NCBI RefSeq assembly: GCF_001680005.1
Contig: NC_033567.1
Span: 2,604,001 to 2,668,000, forward strand
Direction: 5' to 3'
Origin: Plasmodium coatneyi
Taxonomy: Eukaryota; Apicomplexa; Aconoidasida; Haemosporida; Plasmodiidae
DNA length: 64,000 nucleotides
Part shown: positions 12,101-24,109 of the stretch, in pieces
How the letters are laid out: each line of letters begins with the position of its first letter
Position numbering within the stretch: the stretch's first letter is position 1
Position numbers and translations under genes: made by a program
The notes under the pieces: model-generated
What the model was told of the DNA's origin: nothing
The model's input: only the letters and a program-made list of their open reading frames with translations
The model's database searches: none

Positions 12101-12458
12101 CTCTAATTGGTTAATATTCTCACCTGGTTTAAGAGTACCAACTGTTTGTAAAAAATTGTCGGGCATGTCGCTTACAATCGAAGCATCCTCAATTTAGATA
12201 GGAAATAGAATGGGGCACTCTGCCTGGTCTCGAAATCGCTTCGTCGTTTAAAATTAAGCAAACTTTTTGCGTAGTAGTGGTATGTGTATATATATACACA
12301 TAGGTGTACAGGTGAGTTATATTTGCTAACGTAACCTCCATTGACTGCCGCTTTGCACGGTTCTTCACCCGGCGGTCAAGAATAATGTGTAAGACGAACT
12401 GAACGCGAGCCCGTGATCGTTGGTGAAAGGGTGCCACCGTTGGAAGGGGTAAATTAAA
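11698..12458. other. divergent promoter region
   Basis: This region lies between two divergent genes. It contains a pure T run at 12071-12100, the mark of Plasmodium promoter DNA, and a short alternating TATATACACATA stretch near 12285. No coding sequence was seen. Confidence 0.6.
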
Positions 12459-15400
12459 ATGGAGGGGGGAACCAGCAATAAGGACAAGCTGTTCTTTAAG
12501 TTATATGAGTATATAAACAAGTTAGATAACTTTGCATGTGATGATGCTAGCTTGGAGAAGGAGGGGAGGAAGAAAGTTCTATACATTAGTAAGAAGGCAA
12601 AGGGGAAGAAAAGATCTACTGATGGGAAAGTGACCAAGTCGGAGGTAAAGGGAGAGGGCAGGAGGGCTCATTCGCCGCAGGGGGCGGATGACGGCAGCCA
12701 GGACGACAGTCAGGACGGTGGTAGTTACACCATCAGTTGTAGCAGCAGTTACAGCAGTTACGACAGTAGCGGGGATGAAGCAGAAAGCGCCCTGCACGGT
12801 GAAAAAGGGGGACACTCGGGGAAAGCGGAAACTGCGTCTGCCATCTCCCCGCGGGATTACCCTCTCAAAGCGGAAAACGATGAAAAGGGTGGCCCAGTTA
12901 ATGTTCACTCGTACGCGCACACCCAGACGAACAAAAAGAAAGAGAAGACAAAGAAAAAAAAAAGAAACACCATTCAGGGGGGTCACACCCGTCAAAGCAA
13001 CATCATTCAAAGCAGCACCACACGAAGGAACGACCTCCTGTGCGAAATAGAAAACTACTACGTAATTGCAAAGCTGAAGAGAAAAATGGAAGAATACAAA
13101 AGTGTAAACGACATTAAAATTATAAACAGCCAAGGGAATTGTAATCTCCTAGGGATGGCGCAAAAAATTGATGGGATTATCAACGCATATAAAAAGGTTG
13201 AGGACGAATTGGATAAAGTAGAGAAGAACAAGCAATTTATTTACGATACTTTTTATTCAATTTTTTTGAACTATTATTCGAGGTATGAAGAATTGAAATT
13301 AATAAAGGGGAATAAACGAAGAGTAGAACGCCACTTGAAATTTTACACCAACGTTGACCATTTCGAGAAGGTACTCAACCATATGGAGAAAAACGAGTAT
13401 GCTTATTTTATTGAAATGCATAATAATTCTTTGCAGAAAAGTGCAGGGAAGGAATGTTCCGGGGAGGTGCTTAAGTCGGACGAGCAGAGTGATTATGATG
13501 AGAGCGAGACAGTCTCGGGGGATGAAGAAGGACAGGCAGAAATGGACAATTTGGCCGGGGAAGATATACAGAACTGGGTAACTTCATACGGCACGGAAGG
13601 GGGGGACACAGTATGTGAGGAAAACAAGGCGGAGGATGAAGGGAGCCACGAAATTGATAACTACTTACTTAGTGAATCGGAGAAGGAGGAAGAGGTAAAC
13701 TTCCCTGTCGGAGGATATGCTACCCAGAGGGGGCAACATCACGATGAAGATGCAGTTCAAGGGGGTACACATAATGGTGGTAGCGAAACGGAACGAATTT
13801 CGTTGGACGAAAAAGCAGGAGTTGACGCAAAATGGGTGAGTAACAAGTACGTCGTACAGCGTCCCAGCGGAGGGGTTGGCTTAATTGGGGGCAACCCCCT
13901 CCAGGGTAAACTGCGCGGTCGTATCTGGTGGGCGAAAAAGATGAAAAGGAGCTCAGGAGGTGGGATATCAAATGGGGTAGCAACGAGTGGGGAGGCCCCT
14001 TCTGACGCCGCAAAGCAGCCCCACCGTGGCAAAACCAAACGGCCGAGCGAGAACGAAATTTGTCAAATGTTGCAGTTTTCCGAAAAGGCCATAAAGTTCT
14101 TCAAGAAAAATGGCACCTATTTACACGCCAGGGCTAAATTGACCAAATATCAGTCCATCATAAGGCGTATTTTGAAATATGTGATTAATTTGTTCAGGGA
14201 CGTTTTAAACAACGCAGAGTTGAACATACCCTGTGGTAGAGGGGGGGAGAATTTGCCCTTCTATGGTATCTCGTCGGGGGAGTTAAGCTGTAGGGGGTAT
14301 TGGTGGGATGGCAGTAGCCTGAGCAGAGAAAACCCCCTTTGGGGAAAGCATCCCTCGGCTGATAAAACTTACAATTCCCTGAGCGAAAAAAGACTACCTG
14401 AGGAAGACAACCATATGAACAATTTCAAATGTGACGATATGAAGGACACCCCAGAATGCACAAATAATGAGAAGGACGAACCGAAACCCACGCAGCAGGG
14501 TGAGATAGCCAATTTGACGGAGGGGCAAAACCTCTCTTCCGCAGAGGACGAAATGGAGGATAATCCACTCTACAAAAACATAAGCATGATCTATTTTAGC
14601 AAGTATATAAATGAGGTGGAGTACTACAAGAAGTTTAAAATAAAGTGCAGCTGCATGCGAGATGTAATATTCTTCATTTATGAAAAGTCCCTCTTGGATG
14701 AAAATAATTTGTACACAGAGGAATATAACAAACTGGAGAATTTCTACGTAAGTACAAGGGTAAAGCTACTGAACAGTCATGTGCTAAGCAGTAATGTCCT
14801 GAGCAATTTTGAGTACCTACTGAAGAGTGACATTTGCAAGTATATAAAGAATATCTGCTTGCTAGCAATGTACGTGTCTAAATTGGAGGTGGACTTGTAC
14901 ACACACATATTCAATAACAACCTGAACAATTCCGTGAACATTATTTTAAATAACATTGGGGTGTGCATTTTTGATTGCATACATGATTGCATCCAGCAGC
15001 TTAACAACATACAGTTGATAAGAAAAATTATCCGAACCATTTATGTGGACATTATCGATACGTATAGTGATAATTCGTACAGGGTCATTTGTGATTACTT
15101 AAAAAAAATTTGTAAAATTTTGAAGGAAAAATTACTCTACGTGATAGAGATATACATTTCGTATTACACCAAAAATACCAGTGCTACTTTGCCCTATGTG
15201 TGCTTCTACCCGCTCAGGAAAAAATTTATCAACATGGTGAACAATTTTTTGTATGATGAATATCTCCTCACGGGGGATGTGCATACTAAGGGGGAGCAAA
15301 ACGAACAGGTGAATAGCTTGTTTTCCTTCACTGAGAGTAATCACCCCATTGGTGAGTGCGTACCATCGGGGGATAAATCCGAACCAGTGCGTAGTTTTGA

Positions 15401-17052
15401 CAATTGCGAGGAGGGGAACCCAATAAGTGGGGACCCTCACAAGGTAGATGATCCATCCAGAGAGAGCATAAGCAGTGTAAACAACATTGAAAGTGGGAAT
15501 AGCGCTGAAAGCGTGGACAGTCGGGACAGTTTGGAAAGCTTCCCCAGCGGAACATACTCAAAGCAGAGAAAATGCAACGGGAACGTGCTGAATGAGAAGA
15601 ATGTATACAAGCCGTTTTCCTTCCACGGGTTCCAATTTAATAAGGATACCAAATTCGGCCTCCGCGGTATAGACCTAAACATTATTGGTACCATCCTAAT
15701 TCTGAAGACGATACATTTTATAATCGACGAAGAGACGCTGCTGGAGCTGTTCAGGGAGTGTCTGGAAAATAGCTTCAACTCCATAACATGCATTTATAAG
15801 GAGCACATGAAAAATCATCCTCAGGACATGTTTAATGGCGCTCTTTATTTAATCAAGAATTTGAGTCTTTTGCTATATTTGTTTTACAAAGTTACGAAGG
15901 ATGGTGAGTTTTTCCGCTTTTACCTGCACAGCGGATTGACTGAACAACTCCTCTTTGGGGAATCTCCAAAAGAGTGGATAATGGAAAGCCACAGTAGCAG
16001 CGGGAAAAAGGAAGGCGACAAAGTGGGGGCCGAAAATGAAAACTCCATTTTGTGCTTTTTCAAAAGGGTGTACAATATGTCTTCACAGGACGACGTGCAG
16101 AACAGAATCCTGGCCACCTTCAACGATGCCATTTATAACTTTACCGTAGCGACTGTGTCAAGGGGTAGGTGCGAAGTAGCGGTGTGACTACATGTACTTA
16201 TTCGCCTCTACTGATATACGTGTGTGCCTATTATTGGTGACTACCACCAACTCAGCAGAAAAATCAACCTTCGACCTGCTTGTATAACGCTTTTTCTTTA
16301 CCCCCCTTTATTATGCAGTTTGTTCGCCCTTGATTAAAATACTATCCATGGAGTACAAAGAAAGTGCGCTTGAAAAGGAGGAAGAAATTAAAAAAACGAC
16401 TCACGATTTTTTGAATGCAAAAAGGAGTTGCCAGTCAGATTTGCAATTCGGACAGGAGAAAATGGACTTCTCCTTTTTGCGCGAAATAAACTTTGACTTG
16501 TTAAAGGAGTACGCAGAAAAGGTTAACAACGTGACCAATGAAGAACCACCCAACTGCTCCAACCTGGATGACGTAAAAAAAAACCTCCAATCGTTTAAGC
16601 AAAACGTTTGTAACCTCTTTCCGAGGATATATTTTTACGTGAAGTTATTTATTTGCTCCAATACGGAAAAGCCAGACGAGAATGACTTTTTCCCCGGACT
16701 GTTTGCCCACATCGTGGGTCTCCTGACGTACAAGATGATCGGCCTGCTCAGGTGAGTGCTTGCTTCCCGCTCATTTGCGCACGAATGGGTGTGGAAGGCT
16801 CCCCCAGTTTTACAACATTGCACCTTCTCACCGTTGCAACTTTGTAACTTCTTACCTACACCCCCCCCTTGTAGCGAGGTGTACCTCATCATGCGGCTCA
16901 AGTATGCACACCAAGTGGAAGCCATATTTGAAGAGAACTACGTCAACGACATTTTCCTCTTCCTGAATTCGAGCGAACAGTACGTCTGCTCCTTTTCGGA
17001 CATCCACCAGTACTTCGACACAAACAAGAATTACAACCTTTGGGGGGAGTAA
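12459..17052 (+). CDS. COG3-like subunit of the conserved oligomeric Golgi complex
   Basis: Exons are 12459-16164, 16319-16751 and 16875-17052, giving 1438 residues. Donors read gtaggt and gtgagt, acceptors end atgcag and ttgtag, and phases 1 and 2 join in frame. COG3 (Sec34) belongs to the Golgi vesicle-tethering COG complex. The resemblance starts near residue 190: a helical stretch in which an F-I-Y-D-T-F-Y segment matches the family's 'F...T..l...c..L' pattern, followed by L-K-F-Y. Further on is a 'Y..I.R.I.KYV..LF' helix and, near the C-terminus, an A-L-Y-L-I-K-N-L-S-L-L-L segment matching the human 'Q-L-F-L-I-K-H-L-L-I-L'. Human COG3 has about 830 residues. The extra length comes from acidic, Gly/Ser-rich insertions at about 50-165, 330-540 and 960-1040. 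The call rests on motif order, without a search. Confidence 0.78.
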
Positions 17053-17256
17053 TTTTTTACAAAAAGGAATTTGCAGGGACAACATATTGGCGATTCACGT
17101 AATAAAGCAGGAGGACAAAAAAAAAAAAAAAAAAAAAAAGACTCAAATGGGGAGAAGAATGTGCACACAAAGGGGGTGTAAACGAGTGTGACAAAACGGG
17201 GGGGAAATAAACTGGAGGAGCATTATCACACCATCACATTCGCGGTGAGGTACGAA

Positions 17257-18711
17257 TCAGGCGCCCTCCTCAACGGGATAATCAATAAAGTAAATCCCCC
17301 GGTCGGACGAAAAAATAATTTTGTTGTTCTTGTGGCGTATGAAATAGGACCACTTGAAGTAAAACAGCCCAGAGGGCAGCTGCACACATTTGTAAAATAT
17401 AAAAGTGGACAAATTAAAAATAAAAATTTCATTTTCCACCAAAATGAATAGCAAATTTTCCACCGATTTGTAAATATCCAAAATTTTTTTTTTTAATTTT
17501 TTAATTCTGTACATATCCACAGCTTTTTTAAAATCAAAAATGATTAACCTTCTCCCATTTTTTGCTACAATAATTTTCTCATCATCCAAAAATTTCCCAT
17601 GACTTATAAATTTTGAAGAAAAATCCACACAAAAAATTAATTCGTGTTCACATTTCTGTGCATTTATATTTATTTGTAAAACGCGAATATGGCATTTCCC
17701 GAAATTATTCTTGTAGCATAAAAGATAATTTACGTTGAAGTCAAAAATGACAATATTTTTTAAAAAATTTTTATAAAAATAACTTGTGCAATTATTCTTG
17801 ATATCGTATATGAAGAGACTTTTGGAGTTATTAAAGAGAATGAGATTTTCAAAAAAGATCACTTGCTTATTGTTTGCCACTTCGACGTTCATTTTTTTTA
17901 CGAACTGGTAGGTCCTTATGCAAAACACGTCTATGCAGCTTTCGTAATATATATAGGCGTAATTACTGTCTATGTAAATTGACTTGATACTGTTATTCCT
18001 GAACATACACAGGATATGATACTTTTCCAAAACTTCGATGGTGCCATTGCTACTTTTGCGGCCAAATCCTACTGCGGTGTTTCCCATTCGACTGGTATCT
18101 ACCACGATGCTGTCGCTTCGGTCATTTTCAATGCCATTTTGATTATCCTTGCAGGAGTCTGCCACGGAATTACGCTGGGGAGCGTCACCTACAGACTTGT
18201 TTCTCAAGTCGGTGACGTCGTTCTTTTCACAGTGACCACTGCTTGGGTGCCCATCGAGGAGGGACACATCCGTGTTGACTCCCTTGTTTTCCTTCCTCGT
18301 GATTCTAAACAGGCACACTTTCCCGGTGAGGGAGCCTAAGGGTAAGGGTACGCAAAAGAGGTGGCAATGAACGGGTACATAATCGGGCACATGTTCGGGG
18401 AATCCGAAACACACATCACGTGCGCGCCCGCGCTACTTGCGCAACATACCAGTGCAAATATAATTGTCGTCTGTGTACAGAACAACTATGGGGTCCGATA
18501 GCAGCGTCTGAATGCAATTGTGAAGGACGATCTTTTGGCTTTTCCTCCCCCTTTGGTTGTCTCTCCTCCCCATAAAGCTAAAGCAGATGTTGTGTTTCCC
18601 ATTGAAGCATTGGTTCATCACCTTGCTTTCGTTACTCATTTTATTTTTTTTCTTTTTTGGTATGACGTCACAGCTTTGGGGAGGAAGTTCTGTCCCACAT
18701 TTTGGGCTCAC
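17257..18711 (-). CDS. WD40-like beta-propeller protein, unknown role
   Basis: Exons on the minus strand are 18711-18450 and 18335-17257, giving 446 residues. The donor is gtatgt, the acceptor ends cccttag, and the intron is phase 1. The join creates the blade-like motif I-C-T-G-S-L-T-G-K-V-C-L-F-R-I. The C-terminal two thirds repeat short hydrophobic beta-strand pairs ending in patterns such as L-F-I-Y-D-I and R-L-I-I-F-D-F, as in degenerate WD repeats. There is no signal peptide or membrane helix. An inner Met at residue 25 could be the true start. It is convergent with the COG3-like gene, with about 200 bases between. I cannot name the family. Confidence 0.8.
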
Positions 18712-19576
18712 TCATTTGGGAAGGAGCGCCTAAGCGGGAATAAGGAAAAAAAGAAAAGAGAGCGCGTTGGCTTTCCCTCTATATATGCGCTTCCTTGAAT
18801 AGAGGACCATAACAAAGTTCAATTCAAAATTGTATGTACTAAGGTGACGAGGCCACCAATTTGTCACACGAAAAAAAAAAAAAAAAAAAAAAAAACTGCC
18901 ACTTTTACTAGGCCTAGTTGCAAGGCGAGCAAAGGGAAAAATAATTAAAGCGTGTAAATTGATGTTCGTCACGTTTTGCTTTACAAAGTGGACGATATGG
19001 AGGTGCCACTTCGTAATTTCAAGTGGAAAAAAAGAGAAACACAAAAAAAAAAAAAAAAAAAAAAAAATTTATAATAATGCGAACGCGGGAGGGGAGGGGA
19101 AAATAACAGCAGATATATTATATTAAAAATGAAGGGCGGTGGGAAGAAATAAAAAGAAGTCAAAAAGGGGAACCCTGAAAAATGGAAAGCCTAACATAAG
19201 TGCAGAAAAAAAAATTGTAAAATATAAAAATAACGACGATGGTAAAAGGGAAAGGTAAATTTTTGAATTATCCATCGCCATTCTTTTTACCCTTTAAAAA
19301 TGCCATTCACCTTAAAATGTTTCTTCGTGGAGCACTCCCAGTGCAACACTATAATCCTTTGCTAAACAAAGTGGTGGAGTTTTCTCTGACCCAACCGATT
19401 CAGCATAAGGCACACAAATAAAATAGTCCCCCATGCGCGCATAAGCTGTATACACATCTTCACCGTAGGTGTTGGCCCACTGATCAAGCGGCATAATAAC
19501 ATAACAACGGAGGCAGTAGTAAAAAAGTGTCCTTCCACGATAGACATAGACACTTCCAATATTGGGATGGAAGGAT
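18712..19576. other. intergenic region between WD40-like and Psf2 genes
   Basis: Two long A runs (18871-18895 and 19044-19066) and AT-rich sequence fill most of it. The part at 19300-19576 is less AT-rich and has two overlapping open minus frames (19312-19605, 97 codons; 19362-19559, 65 codons). It also has a plus frame at 19239-19421. None has a recognisable motif. It is most simply the 3' UTR of the Psf2 gene. Confidence 0.5.
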
Positions 19577-21358
19577 CTAAAGGTCCTGCAGGAGGTTCGC
19601 GGCATTTTCGTCCTCTTCGTCTTTTATGAAAGGCTCCAAAAGGTAGGAAGTAAAGTCTATCGAGTTAGCCTTTTCGTTAAGTCCCTTGTCATATTTCCAA
19701 AAGCTGTATAAGGTTAAGTTTATTAGGTGGGTCTCGGAGTGCTGCAAATTTGGGATGTAGATGTGGGACGAGTGCACATTTTGCTGCTCCAGGTGTCTGA
19801 TGATTTTCTCCGTCCTGCAGTGCCTGATGTCTTCGACGTAGCCTGGGGGGGGAAGCCATGTTAAGTGGTTTTAAGGGGGACCGAAAAAAGCGACACGCGT
19901 GGAAGCACGCAGGATATTGCATAAACTGGCATTAGCTTGCAACTGCGCTGAGGGGACTATACAGATAGAAGGGAGCATTACTTACCTGCCACCTTAGACA
20001 TGTACTTGAAGTAGCTCTTCTGCCCCACAGTTTCTATCGGAGTGACCTTGGAAAATACTTTCTGGTCAATGAACATGAAGCAAATCTCGAAGAAGTAGGG
20101 GGAGGGGAGCTCAAACAACTCACTCTGATTTTTGTACTCCTCTTCCTTTATGTTTATGAAATTCTTTATGTAGAACCAGAAGGGAAATTCTACGTCGACG
20201 TAGGTGAAGGAGGAAAGGGTGATGGCCAGATAAATGGGCATCCATTGCCTTTCTCCGGCTTTCATTTCTTTTATGTCGAATCCCTGTAAGGGGGGCAGAT
20301 GTCATGTGGAGGTATGCATTGCAGAGGGGTGTGCTTTGCAAAGTGGTGTACGCAGAAGTTGCTGAATTGCTCGGACTAACCTCCACAAATTCCGTGGGCA
20401 AGTGTGGAATATCCACGAGCGCCTTAACCACGACGAGTTCGCCCAGCGCCCTATCGTATAGGGACATATTTACAGCGTCATTTAAGAAGAGTTTTGCATA
20501 CTGTATATTATTGTAGTAATAAGAGGAGTTTAGTTTTAGAGGCAAGTACTCAATATCGATGTCCTCATTAATTAGAGTCTTGTTCAAAATGGTAGGTCTA
20601 CTTATGTCAATATTATCGATGTAAATTTTTTCATCATTAAAGGATAAGTCATTCTCCCCGACGTCTACATTGTCCAAGTAGGAGTACACATTGTGTATGT
20701 TCTCTCTACAATTAAAGTCCGTATTCTTTTTGGACCTTACATAAACTCCATTGTTTAAAACGTACTCGTATAAATTGTTTGGCATGGGAATACTTTCCGC
20801 GTAGGAAAATAAAGTGGTTAAAATTTTATAAAATCTGTCATATATAGATTTGAATGTAATGAGTTTTATCTCCTTTTTGTAATTATCTTCCTCTGAATTA
20901 TCATGTTCATACTCATAAATAGAATTCTCTATTTTATCTAATAACGACTCCCCCATCATTTTGGCATCTTCATCCATTTTTATATTTTTGTTTCCATATA
21001 TTAGCTGATTTCTCAAATATTGTAGGTAGTAGAAGGAAATGCACGCTTCTACATTTTTTAATGGCAACGGAGGGAAGTCAACGAGGACAATATTTTCGAT
21101 ATTTTTATTTGCATTATTTTCTTTACTGTTTGCGTTTTTATTTGGTTCGTAATTATTGTACGTGTCTTCCTCGTTGTGTGCTCTTCTCGGATTTTTCCTG
21201 TTATAATTGAAAAGCTTTTTCTTCCTTTCATTTTGATTTTCTTCCTTCCCCGTAGCGGTGGATACTCTTTTGTTTGTTTTATTTTTTTTCTTAAAAATGT
21301 TGAACACGTCATCCATGTTGATGGGGTCTGCAGGAATTGGGTGAGCAAGGTGGGTCAA
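19577..21358 (-). CDS. PSF2: GINS complex subunit Psf2, N-terminally extended
   Basis: Exons on the minus strand are 21358-20381, 20283-19986 and 19842-19577, giving 513 residues. Donors read gttagt and gtaagt, acceptors end ttacag and cccag, and phases 0 and 1 join in frame. GINS joins Cdc45 and MCM to form the replicative CMG helicase. Exons 2-3 follow Psf2 closely: W-M-P-I-Y-L-A-I-T-L (human E-V-P-L-W-L-A-I-N-L), then L-P-S-P-Y-F-F-E-I (M-P-S-P-Y-Y-M-E-L), then Y-V-E-D-I-R-H-C-R-T-E-K, then N-L-T-L-Y-S-F (N-L-T-L-M-E-I). The small B domain precedes them at the end of exon 1. About 280 further N-terminal residues have no counterpart in the ~185-residue human protein. A Met at 21316 may be the true start, since the bases just before it also resemble a splice acceptor. 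Confidence 0.85.
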
Positions 21359-23516
21359 TACTCGGGGTGAACTGTCTGGTGAAGGGTCAAATCACCCTTT
21401 CCTCAGCATGAGTTATTCCCTCGATCGTGTTATCACAATGTTTTCTCTCCACTTGTAGGTCCAATGCGACGCACACTGGGTTATATTCACCTCCCCAACA
21501 TAATTACCTTCAAGCATCTATGCTAACTACCGCTAATCTGTATAACCTGTTAAATGAATAGCTCAGGGGAAGCCTATTGTTAGACCTCTTAAAAATATCT
21601 TAAGGTATCAAAAGGGGAAAGGAGGGACCATCTGCGCTGTATTGTCTAATTCATAGGTGAGTAACATGTGCAATTTTGACCCTTATATGGAAAGTACAAA
21701 GAAGAAGCGTGGTCCCCCCTTTTTGACAAATATAGGAAGACGGCAAAACGTACGTGCCTATTTGTAAAACCTGTTCTCACATGTGAGTTGGACGCACTAT
21801 GGTCTACTCGGGAGATTTCCCTGCGCATGTGCCAACGGGTGAACATTTAAGGGAATGCTTTCCCAAGTAGCAATGATTATATGGTACTACTAGATATGGT
21901 GTCTTTTTTTCACCATTCCTTGGAGGAGTATTTGCGGCGTAAGCATGTGCGCCTTATCCATGCGGGAGTCAAGACGGTCAAGCGAGGACCATGTCTAGAC
22001 AGGAGATATAAAATGATTATCGCATCAAAGTGCACTCCTTATTGCACTTGCGTGTATTTTTTTTTTTTTTTTTTTGCCTTCATTTTCGAAGGAGTCTCAT
22101 CTTGTTCCTCTCCTCTCTTGCGTGAAGAGGCGGTCTTTTTTCCCCTACTATGCTGACCCATGCGTTTCCCGCAAAAGGGGATGTTGAGAGAAGAAAATTC
22201 CCACCGTTATGAGAACGTTTGTATATATATTCTAACATTTAGAAGAAAATGGAGTCGAATTCCTTTGAATTGTTTTTCTCCTGCCATTGACTTGTCATAT
22301 TAATCACCCAGTCAAAAATGTTATCCCCCATTTTGAGCAGTTGCCTTTTTGTCATAACAGACGGGGATGGGGCAAGAAAAAAAAAAAATACCTCCAATAT
22401 TTAGTCCCTCATTAGCAACATGGCACTGGCACTTTCGTTCACGGCGCGTCTTTGTGAATGGTAAATTGGTAGGCACGTTTATATGTACATAAATGTACAT
22501 GGCTGCGTAACCCCCCCGTCCCCCCTCTCGAGATCTACTTTAAGGGGGATGACAATCTATCACCATTTTGGCCCACCAAAAGACGGAGAAATTATTTCAG
22601 GTGGTTGCCCAAATGGCCATGCACAATGTTGTTCATGCATTTTTTTAAAATTATTCTATAGCGTCTTTATTTGCGCCATTGCAATTTTGTGAAGAAACTG
22701 GGGAAAACGAGAGCAGCGTAATTTTTTTTTCTTTTTTAAGTCTTCTGCACGTTGGATGTTCCCCACAGGGTTACAGTTCCGTGTGAGCGCTTTAACAAAT
22801 TAAGCCCATTCGGTTATCACAAAAAGTTCATTTTTCTCTTCACCTTTTTGGATCAACGCACATAGTGGGGGACGGACATTTTCCACGAGGTGTGACAGCA
22901 TATCGAAGGATGAGCAACATCAAAAGGGGAAAACGGACACCGAATTGGCGTCAAGGGGAAAGAGGTAGCCATTCGGGAAAATTGAAAATGCTGAATGGGT
23001 AGAACTGTCCAAAAAAGGGGTAAAAAATATCAGGGGTAAAAGTCGCTCCGTTTATTTTATCACACTTTAATGTGATTAATTTTCTTTCTTTTTTTCACAT
23101 TAACAACACTGCTTAGGGGTAGAGATGCAGTTAAGAGGCCTCCATTGACAGATTCATTTTTTCCACTTTTCATCTCTACCTAGTGCAAAGTTGCTCATAA
23201 CTAGCGAAACGCACACGAATATGCGTGTACGCACGTTTGTACACATATAGACCATTTTACACACATGTATATGCGAAAAGTGTCTTCCCCACTAGGTGCG
23301 CTTCGCTAGCGTTAGAGTGAATGTGGTGCCTTGAGAAATGGTACAACACGAAAAAGGAAGACGTGCGTGTGCTGCATGGAGGCTATGGGGAGAGGAAAGG
23401 CGAGTGGCAATTTGCTCCCCCAAAAAAGTTCTGCGAGGGAAATTTGGGGAAAACGCGAAAATTTGGAAAAACGGCTATTCGGAGAAACTGCAAAAATTGC
23501 AAATCTGCAAAAGACG

Positions 23517-23533
23517 CTCACACGGCGAAACGC
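23517..23533 (+). repeat. inverted repeat, left arm
   Basis: The 17 bases CTCACACGGCGAAACGC recur exactly in reverse complement at 23744-23760. Similarity continues imperfectly for about ten bases beyond (AGGTGAGG against AGGCGAGG). The spacer is 210 bases. The function is unknown. Confidence 0.85.
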
Positions 23534-23743
23534 CAAGGTGAGGAAAATCGGCATCACAAAATGAGGAACGGAGAACGAAGGAGAAATTGCAACAGGGGAA
23601 GGGTAGCCACAGGAGAAGAACAAATTCGTTTTATCTGCTAAAAAATAGCGCCCCGCTAAAATTCCCCTCCAAAGGTGGCCACCATATTTTTGATCTGCGC
23701 AAATTTCACTCTTAACCCAACTGATTTGTTCTTCCTCGCCTGT

Positions 23744-23760
23744 GCGTTTCGCCGTGTGAG
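23744..23760 (-). repeat. inverted repeat, right arm
   Basis: Exact reverse complement of 23517-23533. Together the arms could form a long-loop hairpin in RNA or mark an old inverted duplication upstream of the first MSP7 gene. Confidence 0.85.
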
Positions 23761-24034
23761 TGCATCTTTCGGTCTGTGGATTTTTCTCCAATCCATTTTC
23801 GTTACATGAAAAAAAAATTGGAGTGCATTCTTTTGGAGCAAATTTGTGGCGCATTTTTCTGTAGCTATTTTTCCGTTTTGTGAATTTCATTTCCGTGTGT
23901 GATCTGATCCTGTCAACAGAAATTTTTTTTTTTTCTCCATCCGCGTTTTGTGTTCGTTTGTTTTTTTCCTGCCGCAACTTTAATTTTAATAGTACAGTTC
24001 TTAATGCGTGCCACTTGAATTGGCCTTTTCGAGA

Positions 24035-24040
24035 GTGCAC
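24035..24040 (+). promoter_or_regulatory. GTGCAC, candidate AP2-I site
   Basis: GTGCAC lies 70 bases before the start of the first MSP7 gene. It fits the GTGCA core bound by AP2-I, the schizont-stage regulator of invasion genes. A six-base match can easily occur by chance. Confidence 0.3.
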
Positions 24041-24109
24041 CCATGTTAACCTGCGCATAGTACACGCAACTCAACACAGCATAGCCTAATTAACCCATTA
24101 ACAATCACC

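Larger units (their letters stand above)
21359..24109. other. gene-free interval before the MSP7 array
   Basis: No gene is seen over about 2.75 kb. A T run lies at 22057-22075. A 17-bp inverted repeat has arms at 23517-23533 and 23744-23760. In P. falciparum the large RH2-type invasion-ligand genes lie on this side of MSP7. I find no long open frame or obvious relic of one here. A 248-codon minus frame (23312-24058) overlaps the inverted repeat and looks non-coding. Confidence 0.55.

Noticed and set aside
12579..13133. 184-codon minus frame inside the COG3-like gene
   Set aside because: It is Val/Phe/Leu-rich antisense of a Lys/Ser/Asp-rich disordered segment.
18335..18355. GGTAAGGGTA resembling an internal telomere repeat
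   Set aside because: It lies within the splice acceptor region of the WD40-like gene, does not match GGGTT(T/C)A, and is not repeated.
23312..24058. 248-codon minus-strand open frame upstream of MSP7
   Set aside because: It spans the inverted repeat and low-complexity AT/GA-rich DNA, has mixed composition with no motif, and a second frame is equally open. It probably arises by chance from few TA-containing triplets.
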